DNA from: Onchidella celtica
Lineage: Eukaryota; Mollusca; Gastropoda; Systellommatophora; Onchidiidae
Reading direction: 5' to 3'
DNA: 64,000 nucleotides
Assembly: GCA_963931925.1 (NCBI GenBank)
Contig: OZ007581.1
Span: 23,741,043-23,805,042, forward strand
Below, piece after piece: positions 22,286 to 31,899 of the stretch (position 1 is its first letter; every line of letters starts with the position of its first letter). Position numbers and translations under genes: made by a program. The notes below the pieces were generated by a model. It was not told where the DNA came from and searched no databases. It saw only the letters and a program-made list of their open reading frames with translations.

Positions 22286-23472
22286 TGTCACGAGTGGAGT
22301 GAGCGATAGTTAATAATTACGGGGGGAAAGGAGGAGAGTAAAATTAACGCACGGAGACAGGGAAGAAAAGTCGTGCATGTCATGAGTGGGGGGTCTGAAG
22401 GAGGCGAAAGCGCTGTATAACTATCACTGCAAGTTAGAAGGTCCTAGGGAGCGGATCTGTGAATAATAGCCCATCGGGCAGAGATAAAAGGAAGCAGTCG
22501 AGAAGACTAGGAGAAAGTCTTTCCAGTTATGACTGGTATGTAGAATGTTGATTGATTATTATGATTGATGTATTATATTATATTCGTCTATTACCATGAT
22601 GTGAATAAGTATATGTGAGGAATGTGGAAGTCCTTGATATTGGATATAGCAATGTGCGCCATGAGCGATAGATGAAAGTGAGTTCATGGATTTGCAGCGC
22701 GAGTGAGTAGTGTGTACTCCGATGGAAGTGTGTTACCGTAAGATGTGTGGTGAGTGGAAGGTGAACTAGTGTGTGTACGTTTCATGGGTTGTAAGGAGAG
22801 GTGGAGTGAATAGAAATGGTAGGGTATTATACCAATGTAATGTTATTCGTGTAGGTGTCGGGGACGGGCCGCAGAGCCACCTCGATGAGCACAGGGGATA
22901 GGCCAGCATAGGGCCGGAGGCCACACATAGGCCAGAAGTGAGGCTGTCAGTGCAGGACAGTAGAGGCACATAAAGTCGTGGCAGTCAGGCCACGGACAGG
23001 GACGTAGATATGAGAGTGAATGAGAGACTATATTGTTGCCATGTTGATAGGCTAGTGAACTGATACTATGTTGTTGCCATGTTGATGGCTATGGAATTAA
23101 TAATGTGTTATTGCCCTGCTGAGGTGCAAGGGGAGTGCTAAGGTGTATGACAATAGGAAGGGGATATTGAGAGACTGCGGTGCCAGTAAATTATTAATGT
23201 ACTATTAAGACCCTGAGGGGAGAGGCTGAGGCCGAAGTGCCTTTAGGAGTAACTACCGGATTGTGGATCCAAGGGAGAGTGCGTGTGAGAATAAGGCCGT
23301 TGTACGGCAGTCATTTCAATAATATAATGTATGTAATTGCGCTATTATATGTATAATTATGTTTAATAAATGTGTGAGTCTGATGGATTGTTTTGTTAAG
23401 TGTTAAACTTGTTTGTTCGTGATTGTCGTCCTGTCATAAACTATTACATCTCCCAGTCTGGGATTTGTGACA
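22286..23472 (+). repeat. 3' LTR, 1,187 bp
   Basis: Same length, ends and sequence as the 5' LTR. Followed directly by GAGGA. Confidence 0.96.
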
Positions 23473-23477
23473 GAGGA
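23473..23477 (+). repeat. Target-site duplication, right copy (GAGGA)
   Basis: Matches 15677-15681. Confidence 0.92.
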
Positions 23478-23578
23478 CACCTATTCATATAAGGACAACT
23501 GCTAACTTGTTCGTATCATAAAGTGTGCTGCTCAGGTGAGGACACCAGTTGACGCAAGGACATCACAGACATACCTGT

Positions 23579-23693
23579 TTACAAATTTCGTGGGCAATCT
23601 GGCGACGTTCTCTCACATCTACCGAGGGCACTGTCGAACACCATTCGGGCCAGGAATAGATTATTCGTCCCGTAGTAAGCTTCAGGGCATGGT
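23579..23693 (-). CDS. Chitin-binding gene, coding exon 3
   Basis: Acceptor CACTGACAG then A, completing an Arg codon, followed by CPEAYYGTNN, VFDSALGRCERTSPDC and stop TAA at 23579-23581. A perfect donor-like ACAG/GTATGT follows the stop by a few bases, so a 3' UTR intron is possible; its next exon could lie on the far side of the LTR element. Confidence 0.82.
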
Positions 23694-26600
23694 CTGTCAG
23701 TGGAAGTAATAAAAATATCGGTAAAGAAAACAACAGGATGATAAGATGAGACAGGGTGATGGGAAGATAACTTGATGATATTGTCATGGCAAATTTCCAT
23801 TTCCTTCGATTTGGGCGATTTTTTATTCCGCTCCTCCCGTATTTCAAATAAAACGACATGAAATATATTACATTATCAATTATCTAAACAAATTCACCAG
23901 AGCACGTGGCGTAGCATCCACTTAATTAAGAATTATGATTATAATATTTCTAACAATGTTATGACAGTAAAATACCTTAACTGTTTTACGCGAATCGTCC
24001 CCTTAGAATGACAAGGTTCTATCGCCACTTAGCTGAACTGAGTTACATACTACAAATACTGCACATTACTGCTACAGGCCTTCTCCACTGTGTGTCAAAC
24101 TATCAAGCGGATTTGGTGCGGAATTTGTAAGTACTACTAAAAAGAAAAAAATTCTTCGTTCTAACAGCCATGATCACATGAAACTTCGATCCTTGATTTC
24201 TCAAAAGTTGAAGGAAGGGAGTTACAACCTTGTCATTCCAAGGGGGGTGAAATCCGCTGGAGCACGTGGCGCAGAAGCCAAATTAAGAATTATCACATTT
24301 CAAACAACATCATGACAGTGAAATCGCTTACCTGTTAAAGGCAAATCCGTTGGAGCATGTAGCATAGTTGCCCAGTTCACAGTTGGAACAGAGGCGATAG
24401 TCACCATCCACTAGACCATTACAGCCTGCATTCCCCATACTTATCTCTACACATGGGCTTTCTGATCAAACAGAGAGGAAAACAAGCTCTAAAGCGGAAA
24501 CCAGCCGTGTATAGGAAATATTTACTGATTGATTGATAGTATCTGTTTCAATGGTCTTGTCCACAGTATCAGCTCTGCTCCGATTTTTAAAGAAAAATGA
24601 CGTATGAAAAAAAAAAAACTCTTTGCCTCTATAGCGGTGAGGAGCGGAGCGGAAGGGAACAAGTATACAGAGGCAAAGAGTGTTTTACTTTTTCCTACGG
24701 CATTTTCCGTAAAAATAGCGGAGCGGATGCAGTGGACAAGAGTGGGCATTTTGTGTATGTTACATATAATAAATAACAAGGCCTGAAAAAAAAAGTTGAG
24801 GTTCATAAAGCTGAGAACAACTCTCCCAGTCTCAAAAGTTCGCATTGTTATATCCTACAACATTTTGCTCTCTGAATATTTAGATACTCAAAAGCGACAA
24901 ATAGCTTGAAAACTGTCATTATTATTTTATTATACAAGCAAAGTTCCCAGTCTACGAAAGGAAAGAAAATGAACGGAAAAAGGAATCCAAGATTTTAATT
25001 CTTCTTTAAGTTTCTTGTTATTTTTTTTTTATTTTCCTAATGGATTGTTCTGACAGTGTGTGTGGGCAATGTTCTTACCTGCTGGTAATGTTGTGTGAGC
25101 AATGTGCCTGTGTGTGCTATGCATTAAAGACCTGTAGGTTTTAGATATTGTATTTACTGTTGTACCACTACTGGTGCTGTGACAACAAATTTCCTGGAAA
25201 CAGGATAATAAAGTTAGATCTTATCTTATCTAAATGGCGGTGCGAGATGACGATGTTTCCTGACTCAAACTGACGAAATTGTACACGTATCAAAATGTAA
25301 CAGCTACTCCTCTTCTCATATATATAATAATAATAATAATAGTTCGTCCATCAGGTATGATGATGACCTTAACAACACCAGAGGAATAAAGAACAGAAAT
25401 TGTTGAGAATTTCAACACATGGACAATAAAGAGAACTAAAGGACACAGAGGACAGAATGGAAAGACTGTTCTTTCATGACTTATGGCTTCTCATGTGACT
25501 GATAAGTCCTATTTTTGCCCTGAGACCCTTCCGCATAAATGACAAGAGTGCTCCGTTGGTTCAGTACCACTGGGCCTTTCCTGGCGCCGTTCTCTTTTTT
25601 TGATAGCCTGCTGGACTCTGTCAGCTTCCCATGCTTTGCTGCCTCTGGTAAGGGCCGCCCTCCAATTTGCACGATCAAGCGAGAGCTTTTCCCACTCACT
25701 CACATCAATGGCAAAGGCCTTCAGTGATTGCTTGAGAGTGTCTTTGTAACGTCTCTTTGGGGCCCCAACATTCCTCGTTCCATTGGAGAGCTCAGAGAAG
25801 AAGATTTGCTTAGGGAGTCTGGAGTCGGGCATTCTGACAACATGTCCTGCCCAACGTAGCTGAATTTTTTTCAGGTGGCAGAAGATGCTCAATTCCTTGG
25901 CACGATTGAGGACCTCAGTGTCTGGAATTTTATCCTGCCATTTGATCCTTAGGATCTTTCTAAGGCAGGCCAGATGAAAGTGATTTAGCTTTCTGGCATG
26001 CGATTGGTACACTGTCCAGGTTTCAGCCCCATAGAGTAGGGTGGGAAGGACCACAGCATTGTACACTTTCAGCTTAGTGTCTGTGCGAATGCCGGCGACA
26101 TCCCATACTCTCTTTCGAAGCCTGCCAAATGCAGAGCTGGCTTTGCTGATTCTTGAGAGAATTTCAGTATCAACACGAGCCGCGGAAGACAGTGTACTGC
26201 CAAGATAGGTGAAGTTCTCCGACACCTTCAGAAGACTGTCATGGACTTTGATATTTGGGGTCACAGGATACTTGTCGTCTGGAGTAGGCTGATGGAGCAC
26301 TTCCGTCTTCTTTGTGCTTATTGTGAGGCCAAAGTTGTCACAGGCACTAGAGAACTTATCAACACAGTTTTGCATGCTATCCTCACCGTGTGCCAGAAGT
26401 GCACAATCATCAGCAAATAGTAGGTCACAGACTTGAGTACTTTTGGTTTTGGTTTTTGCCTGAAGTCTCCTGAGGTTGAATAGACTGCCATCAGTTCGGT
26501 ACTTGGTGCTTACCCCTTGAGGAGGAGAGCTAAAGGCTTCTTGTAGCATTGCAGAGAACATGATGCTGAACAGAGTTGGGACTAAGACGCAACCCTGTTT

Positions 26601-29600
26601 TACCCCATTCGTGACAGCAAAGACCCCTGAAACACTGCCGTTGCTTTTGACTGCAGCTTGCATGCCATCATGAAACTGGCGCACTATTGTGATGAATTCA
26701 GGTGGACACCCAAACTTCGCCAAGATTTTCCAGAGGCCTTCACGACACACTGTGTCAAATGCTTTTGTGAGGTCAACAAATGTGATATACAGCGCTTTAT
26801 TTTGTTCCATGCATTTTTCCTGAATCTGTCTGGCAGCAAAAATCATATCCGCCGTTCCCCTCTCTTTACGAAAGCCACATTGGCTCTCGGGAAGCAAGTC
26901 ATTTGACGAGAGGTGATCAAGAAGGCGATTCAGAAGCATTCTTGCCAATATTTTGCCAGCAATTGAAAGTAGAGAGATTCCCCGATGGTTGTCACAGACT
27001 TGGCTGTCCCCTTTGTTTTTGTACAGATGGATGATTGAAGCATCTTTGAAGTCCTGTGGCAGCTTCCCTGCTTTCAACATATGATTGAACAACTCGGTCA
27101 ACCTTTCAATAAGCTTTTCTCCACCGAAGGCATACACCTCAGCAGGAATTGAATCCACGCCTGGTGATTTGTTAAAGGACATCTGATTTGTGGCAGTTCG
27201 GGTCTCATTTGCTGTGAATGGCTTGGCAAGAGCTGCATTAATAGGAGTCTGAGGGAGGCGGTCAATGGACTCAGTATTTATATTTGATGGCCGATTTAGC
27301 ACACCTCCGAAATGTTCTGCCCAACGCTGAATTATGGCATTCAATTCAACAATGCGTGTTGAACCATCTGACGCAAGAAGTGGCGTAGTGCCAGAGCGGG
27401 ATGGTCCAAACACAGCTCGGAGGCTCTCAAAGAACTTTCTAGTGTTGTTTGTGTCGGCATATTTCTGAGTTTCTCTTACTCGCTCTTCAAGCCAGTCATT
27501 TTTCATTTTCCTCAGCTTCTTCTGGAGTACACCCTTACATGCACGCAGTGCATCAGCTTTTGCTGTGGAAGAGGGGTCACTGCAGTGAGCTTGGATGAGA
27601 CTATTTTTTTCTTTGATGAGCACTTTGATTTCATTATCATTATCATTGAACCAGTCCTGGTGCTTGCGGACAGGAAAACCAACTGTGCTGCTGGCGCAAG
27701 AGTGTACAGTCGTATTTAGGTCAGTCCAGCTCTGTTCAATGTTCTCAGGGTCAAAAGTCACGCAATCCAATTTTGAGGAGGGTTCTGATGAGAGCTCGCT
27801 CTGTTTCTCAGCTGAGCAGAGTTTTGAAACATTTAGGCGTTTAGGTGGCGCTTTCCCTTGAGGGCGTCTATTGCGCCTCAATGTTAGTCTGAGCTTGCAA
27901 ACAATGAATCTGTGGTCAGTTCCACACTCGGCACCACACATCGCCTTTGTTACAAGGACATCCTTTCTGTCAGTCTTCCTCACAATGACATAGTCTATGA
28001 GATGCCAATGCTTTGAGCGGGGATGCATCCATGACGTTCTGTTTCTCACGGGGAGACTAAAATTTGTGTTAGTAATGAACAGGCCAAATTCAGCGCACAA
28101 AGTAAGTAAGCGCAACCCATTGTTATTGCATGAACCAACTCCATGAGGGCCCAAAACATTTGGCCACGCTGAGATTTCGGAGCCAACCCTAGCATTGAAG
28201 TCCCCCAAGAGAATCAGCTTATCAGCTGCCGGGACAGAGCATATGACAGATTCTAGATCAAAATAGAACTTGTCTTTGGCTTCATCTGGGTTTGTCATGG
28301 TGGGCGCATATGCGCTAATGAGGGTGGCTGACTGGCTTTTCCCAACTGGGATCCTGAGTGTCATTAGCCTGTCATTTATTTCAATTGGCATGGACTGCAA
28401 GTTTCTGACAAGGTCATTTTTAATTGCAAACCCAACACCATGCTGTCTCGGTTCGACTGCACCCTTGCCTTTCCAGAAGAAGGTGTATCCCACTGAGCTC
28501 TTTGAGTTGGCCACTATCAGGGAGTCTGGTCTCACTGAGTGCCACTATGTCCAGGTTGTACCTGCTGAGCTCAATGGCAATAAGTGCAGTGCGTCTTTCC
28601 GGGTTGTTTGAGTTGTCCTGTAGTGTGCGTATATTCCAGGCTCCTAGCCTGAGTAAGCTGAATTTCTTTTTGTTTCGACCGCAAAAAGGGATCCCCACTG
28701 GTCGCGGTATACCAGTCAGGGTGATGTGAAGTGGGCTTTCTTTAGGGCACCTTTTCTAGCCCCTTCCTCAGTTGAGGTGAGCAGTGCTATCCTTAAATAA
28801 GGCTGCTCAGCTACTGTGGGTGCTGCCTCCCCACGCCTCCACTTCAATCGACGATGAAGCGACCATAGCCCACAGCCACCAACGTGTAGGTCTGTGCTAA
28901 CAGCTTCCAGTCTATCCAAACCTGCTGCCATCGCACTCGCTCATCGCCGTTGGAATTTTGAGAGGAAAGAAGACGAGACAAAGATGAAAGAAGACGAGGT
29001 GAGTGTTAAGACTGGCGCAAAGAATTTGTTTTTAGTGAGAAAGAGCTGCGCAAACATCAGACTCACTCTCTCGCCTGGACACAACTTATCCAAGTGGCAA
29101 GACAGGGTCAAGACGACTGGAAATGTATCCAGGTGCAGGAGGATGCCAGAGGGACAGTCATATTGCCTGACCGGCTGCCTGTAGGCTACTCCACAGCCTC
29201 GCAGTCCCAACTGACTAGGGTGAAAGGCCCAAACCAAAGAACACCAATACTGGTGGATGCTCTGTGTCACGATATCCAGGCCAGAGTGACGGTATATTGC
29301 CATCTGCCCTATCAATCAACCACTGGCCTGCTGCCGCCAGCTTCGAAGCTGCGTCCGGGAAGTTTGCTCAATTCTTCGTCTGTGATTTAGGCAAACAAGC
29401 CTATGACCACACCGCTACCGGGGGCCAATATGAAGGACTCAAGTACTGAGGGTCACATTGTGCCCTAGCATGTGGCCGTTGGGTTAGATGAAACCTCCTC
29501 CGCCCTGGCCGTTTGCACCGACAGATGCACGCCCACTGATACCATGCTAGCGTACCAGTTCATGAAACAGGTTGTACTGGATTACATGTTACCAGTAGCA

Positions 29601-29902
29601 GATTTTTCTGACCTGACAATATAATGATATACGTGCACGTAAACTGTGCGATAAGTTCCATCTATCTATTCAATATTTTTTCGATGACCAACTTCGGAGC
29701 CTTTTCCCTAAATACATTTACGGGCCTCATTCCAATAAAGCATGATTAAAATTTTAATAATAAATGAATAGAGTTTGTATTGAAAACTCGAAATTAACAA
29801 AGGCAAAAACTGACCCTGTCCCTGGGCGATAATGGCACTGGCACTGAAAGTCAACAGGGCGGCGATCAGTGAAACGAGGGCAGGAGCGAAAGTCTTCATC
29901 AT
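23579..29902 (-). CDS. Secreted chitin-binding (peritrophin-A / CBM14-like) protein, three coding exons
   Basis: Joined coding exons are 29902-29815, 24461-24332 and 23693-23579, 333 nt or 110 residues plus stop. Phases agree: exon 1 ends in phase 1, exon 2 takes two bases and ends in phase 2, exon 3 takes one. Residues 1-26 are a signal peptide (MMKTFAPALVSLIAALL, then small residues to AIIA). The mature part has about nine cysteines in the pattern of short molluscan CBM14 proteins: CNGLVDGDYRLCSNC, YATCSNGFAFNRPCP, VFDSALGRC, SPDC, ending PRNL. Known of the family: the disulphide-knotted domain binds chitin in peritrophic matrix, mucus or shell matrix. Transcription starts at a TATA box near 31140 with a non-coding first exon. 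The first coding intron (5.35 kb) contains a LINE in the same orientation, and the LTR retrotransposon lies about 100 bp past the stop. Tissue and exact ligand cannot be told from sequence. Confidence 0.85.
23895..24345 (-). pseudogene. Two decayed tandem copies of the end of chitin-binding exon 2, one split by a MITE
   Basis: A unit of about 100 bp (3' end of exon 2 plus the start of the intron) is repeated downstream of the real exon. At about 24250-24275 the minus strand reads CATCSSGF, and at about 23900-23920 YATCSGEF, against YATCSNGF in the true exon. Each is followed by related intron sequence (ACTGTCATGA..., AATTCTTAATT). The first copy is broken right after this peptide by the MITE at 23999-24245, and neither keeps a good donor. 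Confidence 0.75.
23999..24245. mobile_element. 247-bp MITE (CCCCTTRGAATGACAAGG termini)
   Basis: Ends are inverted copies of about 20 bp: CCCCTTAGAATGACAAGGTT and, on the other strand, CCCCTTGGAATGACAAGGTT. No coding capacity. A second copy lies inverted at 41621-41876 with good similarity throughout (for example GGCCTTCTCCACTGTGTGTC in both). Confidence 0.88.
24332..24461 (-). CDS. Chitin-binding gene, coding exon 2
   Basis: 130 nt between acceptor GTTTGATCAG and donor GTAAGC. Encodes SPCVEISMGNAGCNGLVDGD, RLCSNCELG, YATCSNGFAFN. It carries the first five or six cysteines and the aromatic/glycine positions that carry chitin contacts in this fold. Confidence 0.85.
24466..25320. other. Intron sequence with a truncated LINE 3' end and a hairpin
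   Basis: Contains a hairpin with 13-bp perfect arms (ACTCTTTGCCTCT near 24618 and its complement near 24670). At about 25050-25235 lies a plus-strand fragment ending AATAAAGTT then (TTATC)-type tail, resembling the 3' end of the CR1/L2-like LINE at 59.9 kb. Confidence 0.6.
25325..29590 (-). mobile_element. Near-full-length LINE (AP endonuclease plus RT), minus strand
   Basis: Non-LTR retrotransposon inside the first coding intron of the chitin-binding gene, in the same orientation. The 3' end, at the low coordinate, is a (TAA)n-type tail at 25325-25345. The ORF spans about 28690 to 25487. The 5' boundary is uncertain; G+C-rich, non-coding sequence from 28700 to about 29590 is the likely 5' UTR. 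I saw no clear target duplication. Confidence 0.85.
25487..28690 (-). pseudogene. LINE ORF: endonuclease-reverse transcriptase with C-terminal zinc finger, two frameshifts
   Basis: The N-terminal endonuclease starts near 28650 (LRLGAWNIRTLQD, DIVALSETRLPDSGQL), then the frame shifts once near 28500 into the long 1,008-codon frame (GYTFFWKGKG, LILLGDFNARVG, GTDHRFIVCKLRL). RT motifs follow: GFRKERGTADMIFAARQIQE, YITFVDLTKAFDTV, GVKQGCVLVPTLFS, and LFADDCALLAHGED as the catalytic box. After the thumb-like region (QLRWAGHVVRMPDSRLPKQI) comes a cysteine/histidine finger beginning HSCHLCGR, where a second shift near 25525 moves the ending (GLISHMRSH) into another frame. Known of the family: the endonuclease nicks target DNA and RT copies the RNA there. 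The clade is left open. With two shifts this copy is presumably dead, though single-base sequencing errors are possible. Confidence 0.9.
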
Positions 29903-29924
29903 TGCTAGGTCGAATGGAAAAGTT
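29815..29924 (-). CDS. Chitin-binding gene, signal-peptide exon with start codon
   Basis: Acceptor TTTTCTCTCGACAG at 29925 and beyond, 22 nt of 5' UTR, then ATGATG at 29897-29902 and 29 codons ending AIIAQGQ, donor GTCAGT. The hydrophobic core ALVSLIAALL and small residues before the predicted cleavage fit a classical signal peptide. Either ATG could start. Confidence 0.83.
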
Positions 29925-30087
29925 CTGTCGAGAGAAAAGTAATTGAAATGAATATAATTTAATTTAAAATAAAAAGACAACATGCAGGGGTAAAATTAAT
30001 TAAAGAAAGTTCTGGATCGTTTGTGTGGGCTGCAGGGCCATGCTGTTCACTTTTATTCATTGATCTAAAATACCGTACTCGGCCATA

Positions 30088-30476
30088 GATACTAGAAACG
30101 ATAACATGAGACACTCCCCTCTTCGCGCCTCTAAAAAAAATCATGCACACAGTTTCCGCGCTGGTCGAGAGCGGAGCCCATGGCGCATTGGATAAAAAGA
30201 ATGCTTGATATAATGATAAAAAAAAAATGATGGGGATTTGTTACAGTGCTACTGCTACCAAAAAACACAAAAAAAAAGTTTTCCCACAGCGATTGAATTT
30301 ATGAGTACAAAATACACGACATCCATCAAAGCCTACAGCGATAGCTGAACAGTGAACAAAATTCAATATTCTCCCAATCTGGCTTTGAAATACGGCACTG
30401 TTCATGACTTCCGCGTATTCGCACAAATCTGGCACGCGAAAAGCGCTAGCTGTTTCATCTTATTTTATCAAGTATC
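30088..30476. mobile_element. 389-bp MITE (family with TAGAAACGATAAGATGAGACA ends)
   Basis: Termini GATACTAGAAACGATAACAT on the left and its approximate inverse on the right. Lies in the 5' UTR intron of the chitin-binding gene. A better-preserved copy is at 45787-46203 and a partial inverted copy at 40011-40190. All share a TGACTTCCGCGTATT patch near one end. Confidence 0.85.
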
Positions 30477-30479
30477 AAT

Positions 30480-31050
30480 GCTCGGGCGTTACTTTAGCCA
30501 ACTACTCTGCTACATAAATGGCAAATTTGAGCCATATTCGTGTTTTTTTTTCTTTTGTGAGCAATTCATGGCTAGCTTCAGAAACGTCTCTGCCGCCATG
30601 TCACTAATGAAAAGGTTGTTCTAGTCAAGTAATTCAAGTAACCTTCGCCTTAACACTAAAAAACAAACAAAGAAAATTTGCTGTGGAAACTAAATCCAAT
30701 TTAATTTGGTCACATAAATGTCGCACATGGTTACGCTGAATGCATATAATGTCTGTATGTTTAGTATACATTTAAGATTTTATTTGGTCATCTTATTTTT
30801 TTTTTTGCTTCAACATTTTTTGTTGTGTTTGCTATTATTTAAATTTAATGTTCAGAAAAGTCAGTTTTATCCTAAGACAGTGTCTTTGAAACTTTGCCTA
30901 ATATTTCCTAATTTTTTTTAATCACCAACATATATCACTAGGTTTTCTTTTAACTGTACGTAAAATACGCCGCTTTATACAAATGGATATTATATGTTTA
31001 AAACATTGAAAGATAACCTGAGGCATAGTTACTATTACAAGCAGATATAA
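30480..31050. other. AT-rich intron sequence
   Basis: Remainder of the 5' UTR intron. No feature supported. Confidence 0.6.
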
Positions 31051-31057
31051 TACTTAC

Positions 31058-31115
31058 TGTCAAGTAGGGCGTAGGGCTTCTGTTACTGTTCTCAAAGCGG
31101 CCGTGTTGAAAGTGA
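31058..31115 (-). other. Chitin-binding gene, non-coding 5' UTR exon
   Basis: On the minus strand, CTACTTGACA is followed by a consensus donor GTAAGTA (31051-31057), and the TATA box lies about 80 bp upstream of that donor. The 5' end is an estimate (25-30 bp past TATA). There is no ATG in the exon. Confidence 0.6.
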
Positions 31116-31139
31116 TGTCGGTCAGGTTAGGAACCTACC

Positions 31140-31145
31140 TTTATA
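31140..31145 (-). promoter_or_regulatory. TATA box of the chitin-binding gene
   Basis: GGGTATAAAGG on the minus strand, placed correctly before the 5' UTR exon. Flanking sequence is conserved in the paralogous patch at 280-390. Confidence 0.65.
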
Positions 31146-31687
31146 CCCTGTCCGGGTCAGTATGTCGCCTCAGGATTTGAAAACACTTTTTCAATGGGGA
31201 AAAAAATATACAACAACAACAAAATAAAAGAATGAAACGAGTGCTGGTGTGGGCGTGGGGTTTCTGAGGATGGAGTGTCGTGGTTCCCCGTGGAACAGTG
31301 ATCTTCAAACCTATCTGGACCTATTACCGTCGGCATTTAAAAAGCCTAACTCCAGCATAGTATTGGAATACTTAACGTGAATTTAAGGACAAACAGCAAC
31401 ACAAGTTTTCAGTCTAGGGAGATCTCTTCGGGAAAAGAGAACTGGTAACCTCGTACAATTCAAATAGAATTTTTTGACTTCAAAAGTTCATAAAAAAAGA
31501 AAACCCCCCCAAAAAACAGCCACCTATTTTTTGCTTTTCATTTCTTATCCATTGTAATGTTTCATCATTGTTTCTTACATGGGCCTTGTGACAAACAATC
31601 TTCTCTTTCTCTCTCTCTCTCTTTTTTCCATACTTTGACTTTGCTCCAAACATTGATGCGGCCTCAGAGTTTGTTTCTTTTTAAATA

Positions 31688-31890
31688 CTAGATGAGGTTC
31701 CCGGCATTATCCGGGCCGGGATAAACTTGTGAACCCACCGTTCTCTCTTTTTGGTCTAGAAAGCTTCCTATTAAGTATTCTACAGTTTCATTACAGATTT
31801 GGTACGCACCAGAGCACCAAGCACTCTTTCTTGGTAGGGAAACTGCGCGCACCGAATTGGACGCGTATTAATACATCGTTCCCGGTGTGG
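31688..31890. repeat. Interspersed repeat (ACTAGATGAGGT..CCGGCATT family), copy 1
   Basis: Starts TACTAGATGAGGTTCCCGGC and contains GCACCAGAGCACCAAGCACT. Related copies begin near 44038 and 44428. Class unknown. Confidence 0.6.
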
Positions 31891-31899
31891 TGGGCTTAC

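Larger units (their letters stand above)
15682..23472 (+). mobile_element. Young LTR retrotransposon, Ty3/gypsy, Gmr1-type gene order
   Basis: A 7.8-kb element with 1,187-bp LTRs (TGTCACGAG...TTTGTGACA), GAGGA target duplication, tRNA-Pro-type primer site, leader of about 0.9 kb, one long reading frame broken by a single TGA, and a G-rich tract before the 3' LTR. Domain order along the frame is coiled coil, SCAN-like Gag, two CCHC knuckles, aspartic protease, integrase zinc finger, integrase C-terminal GPY-like domain, reverse transcriptase, RNase H. Integrase ahead of RT is the Ty1/copia-like order that defines the Gmr1 group within Ty3/gypsy. The integrase catalytic core is absent, so this copy looks non-autonomous. 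I saw no difference between the two LTRs, which points to a recent insertion. Confidence 0.93.

Noticed and set aside
28941..29450. Open frames of 96-124 codons on both strands
   Set aside because: Interpreted as the G+C-rich 5' UTR of the LINE; no conserved domain in any frame.
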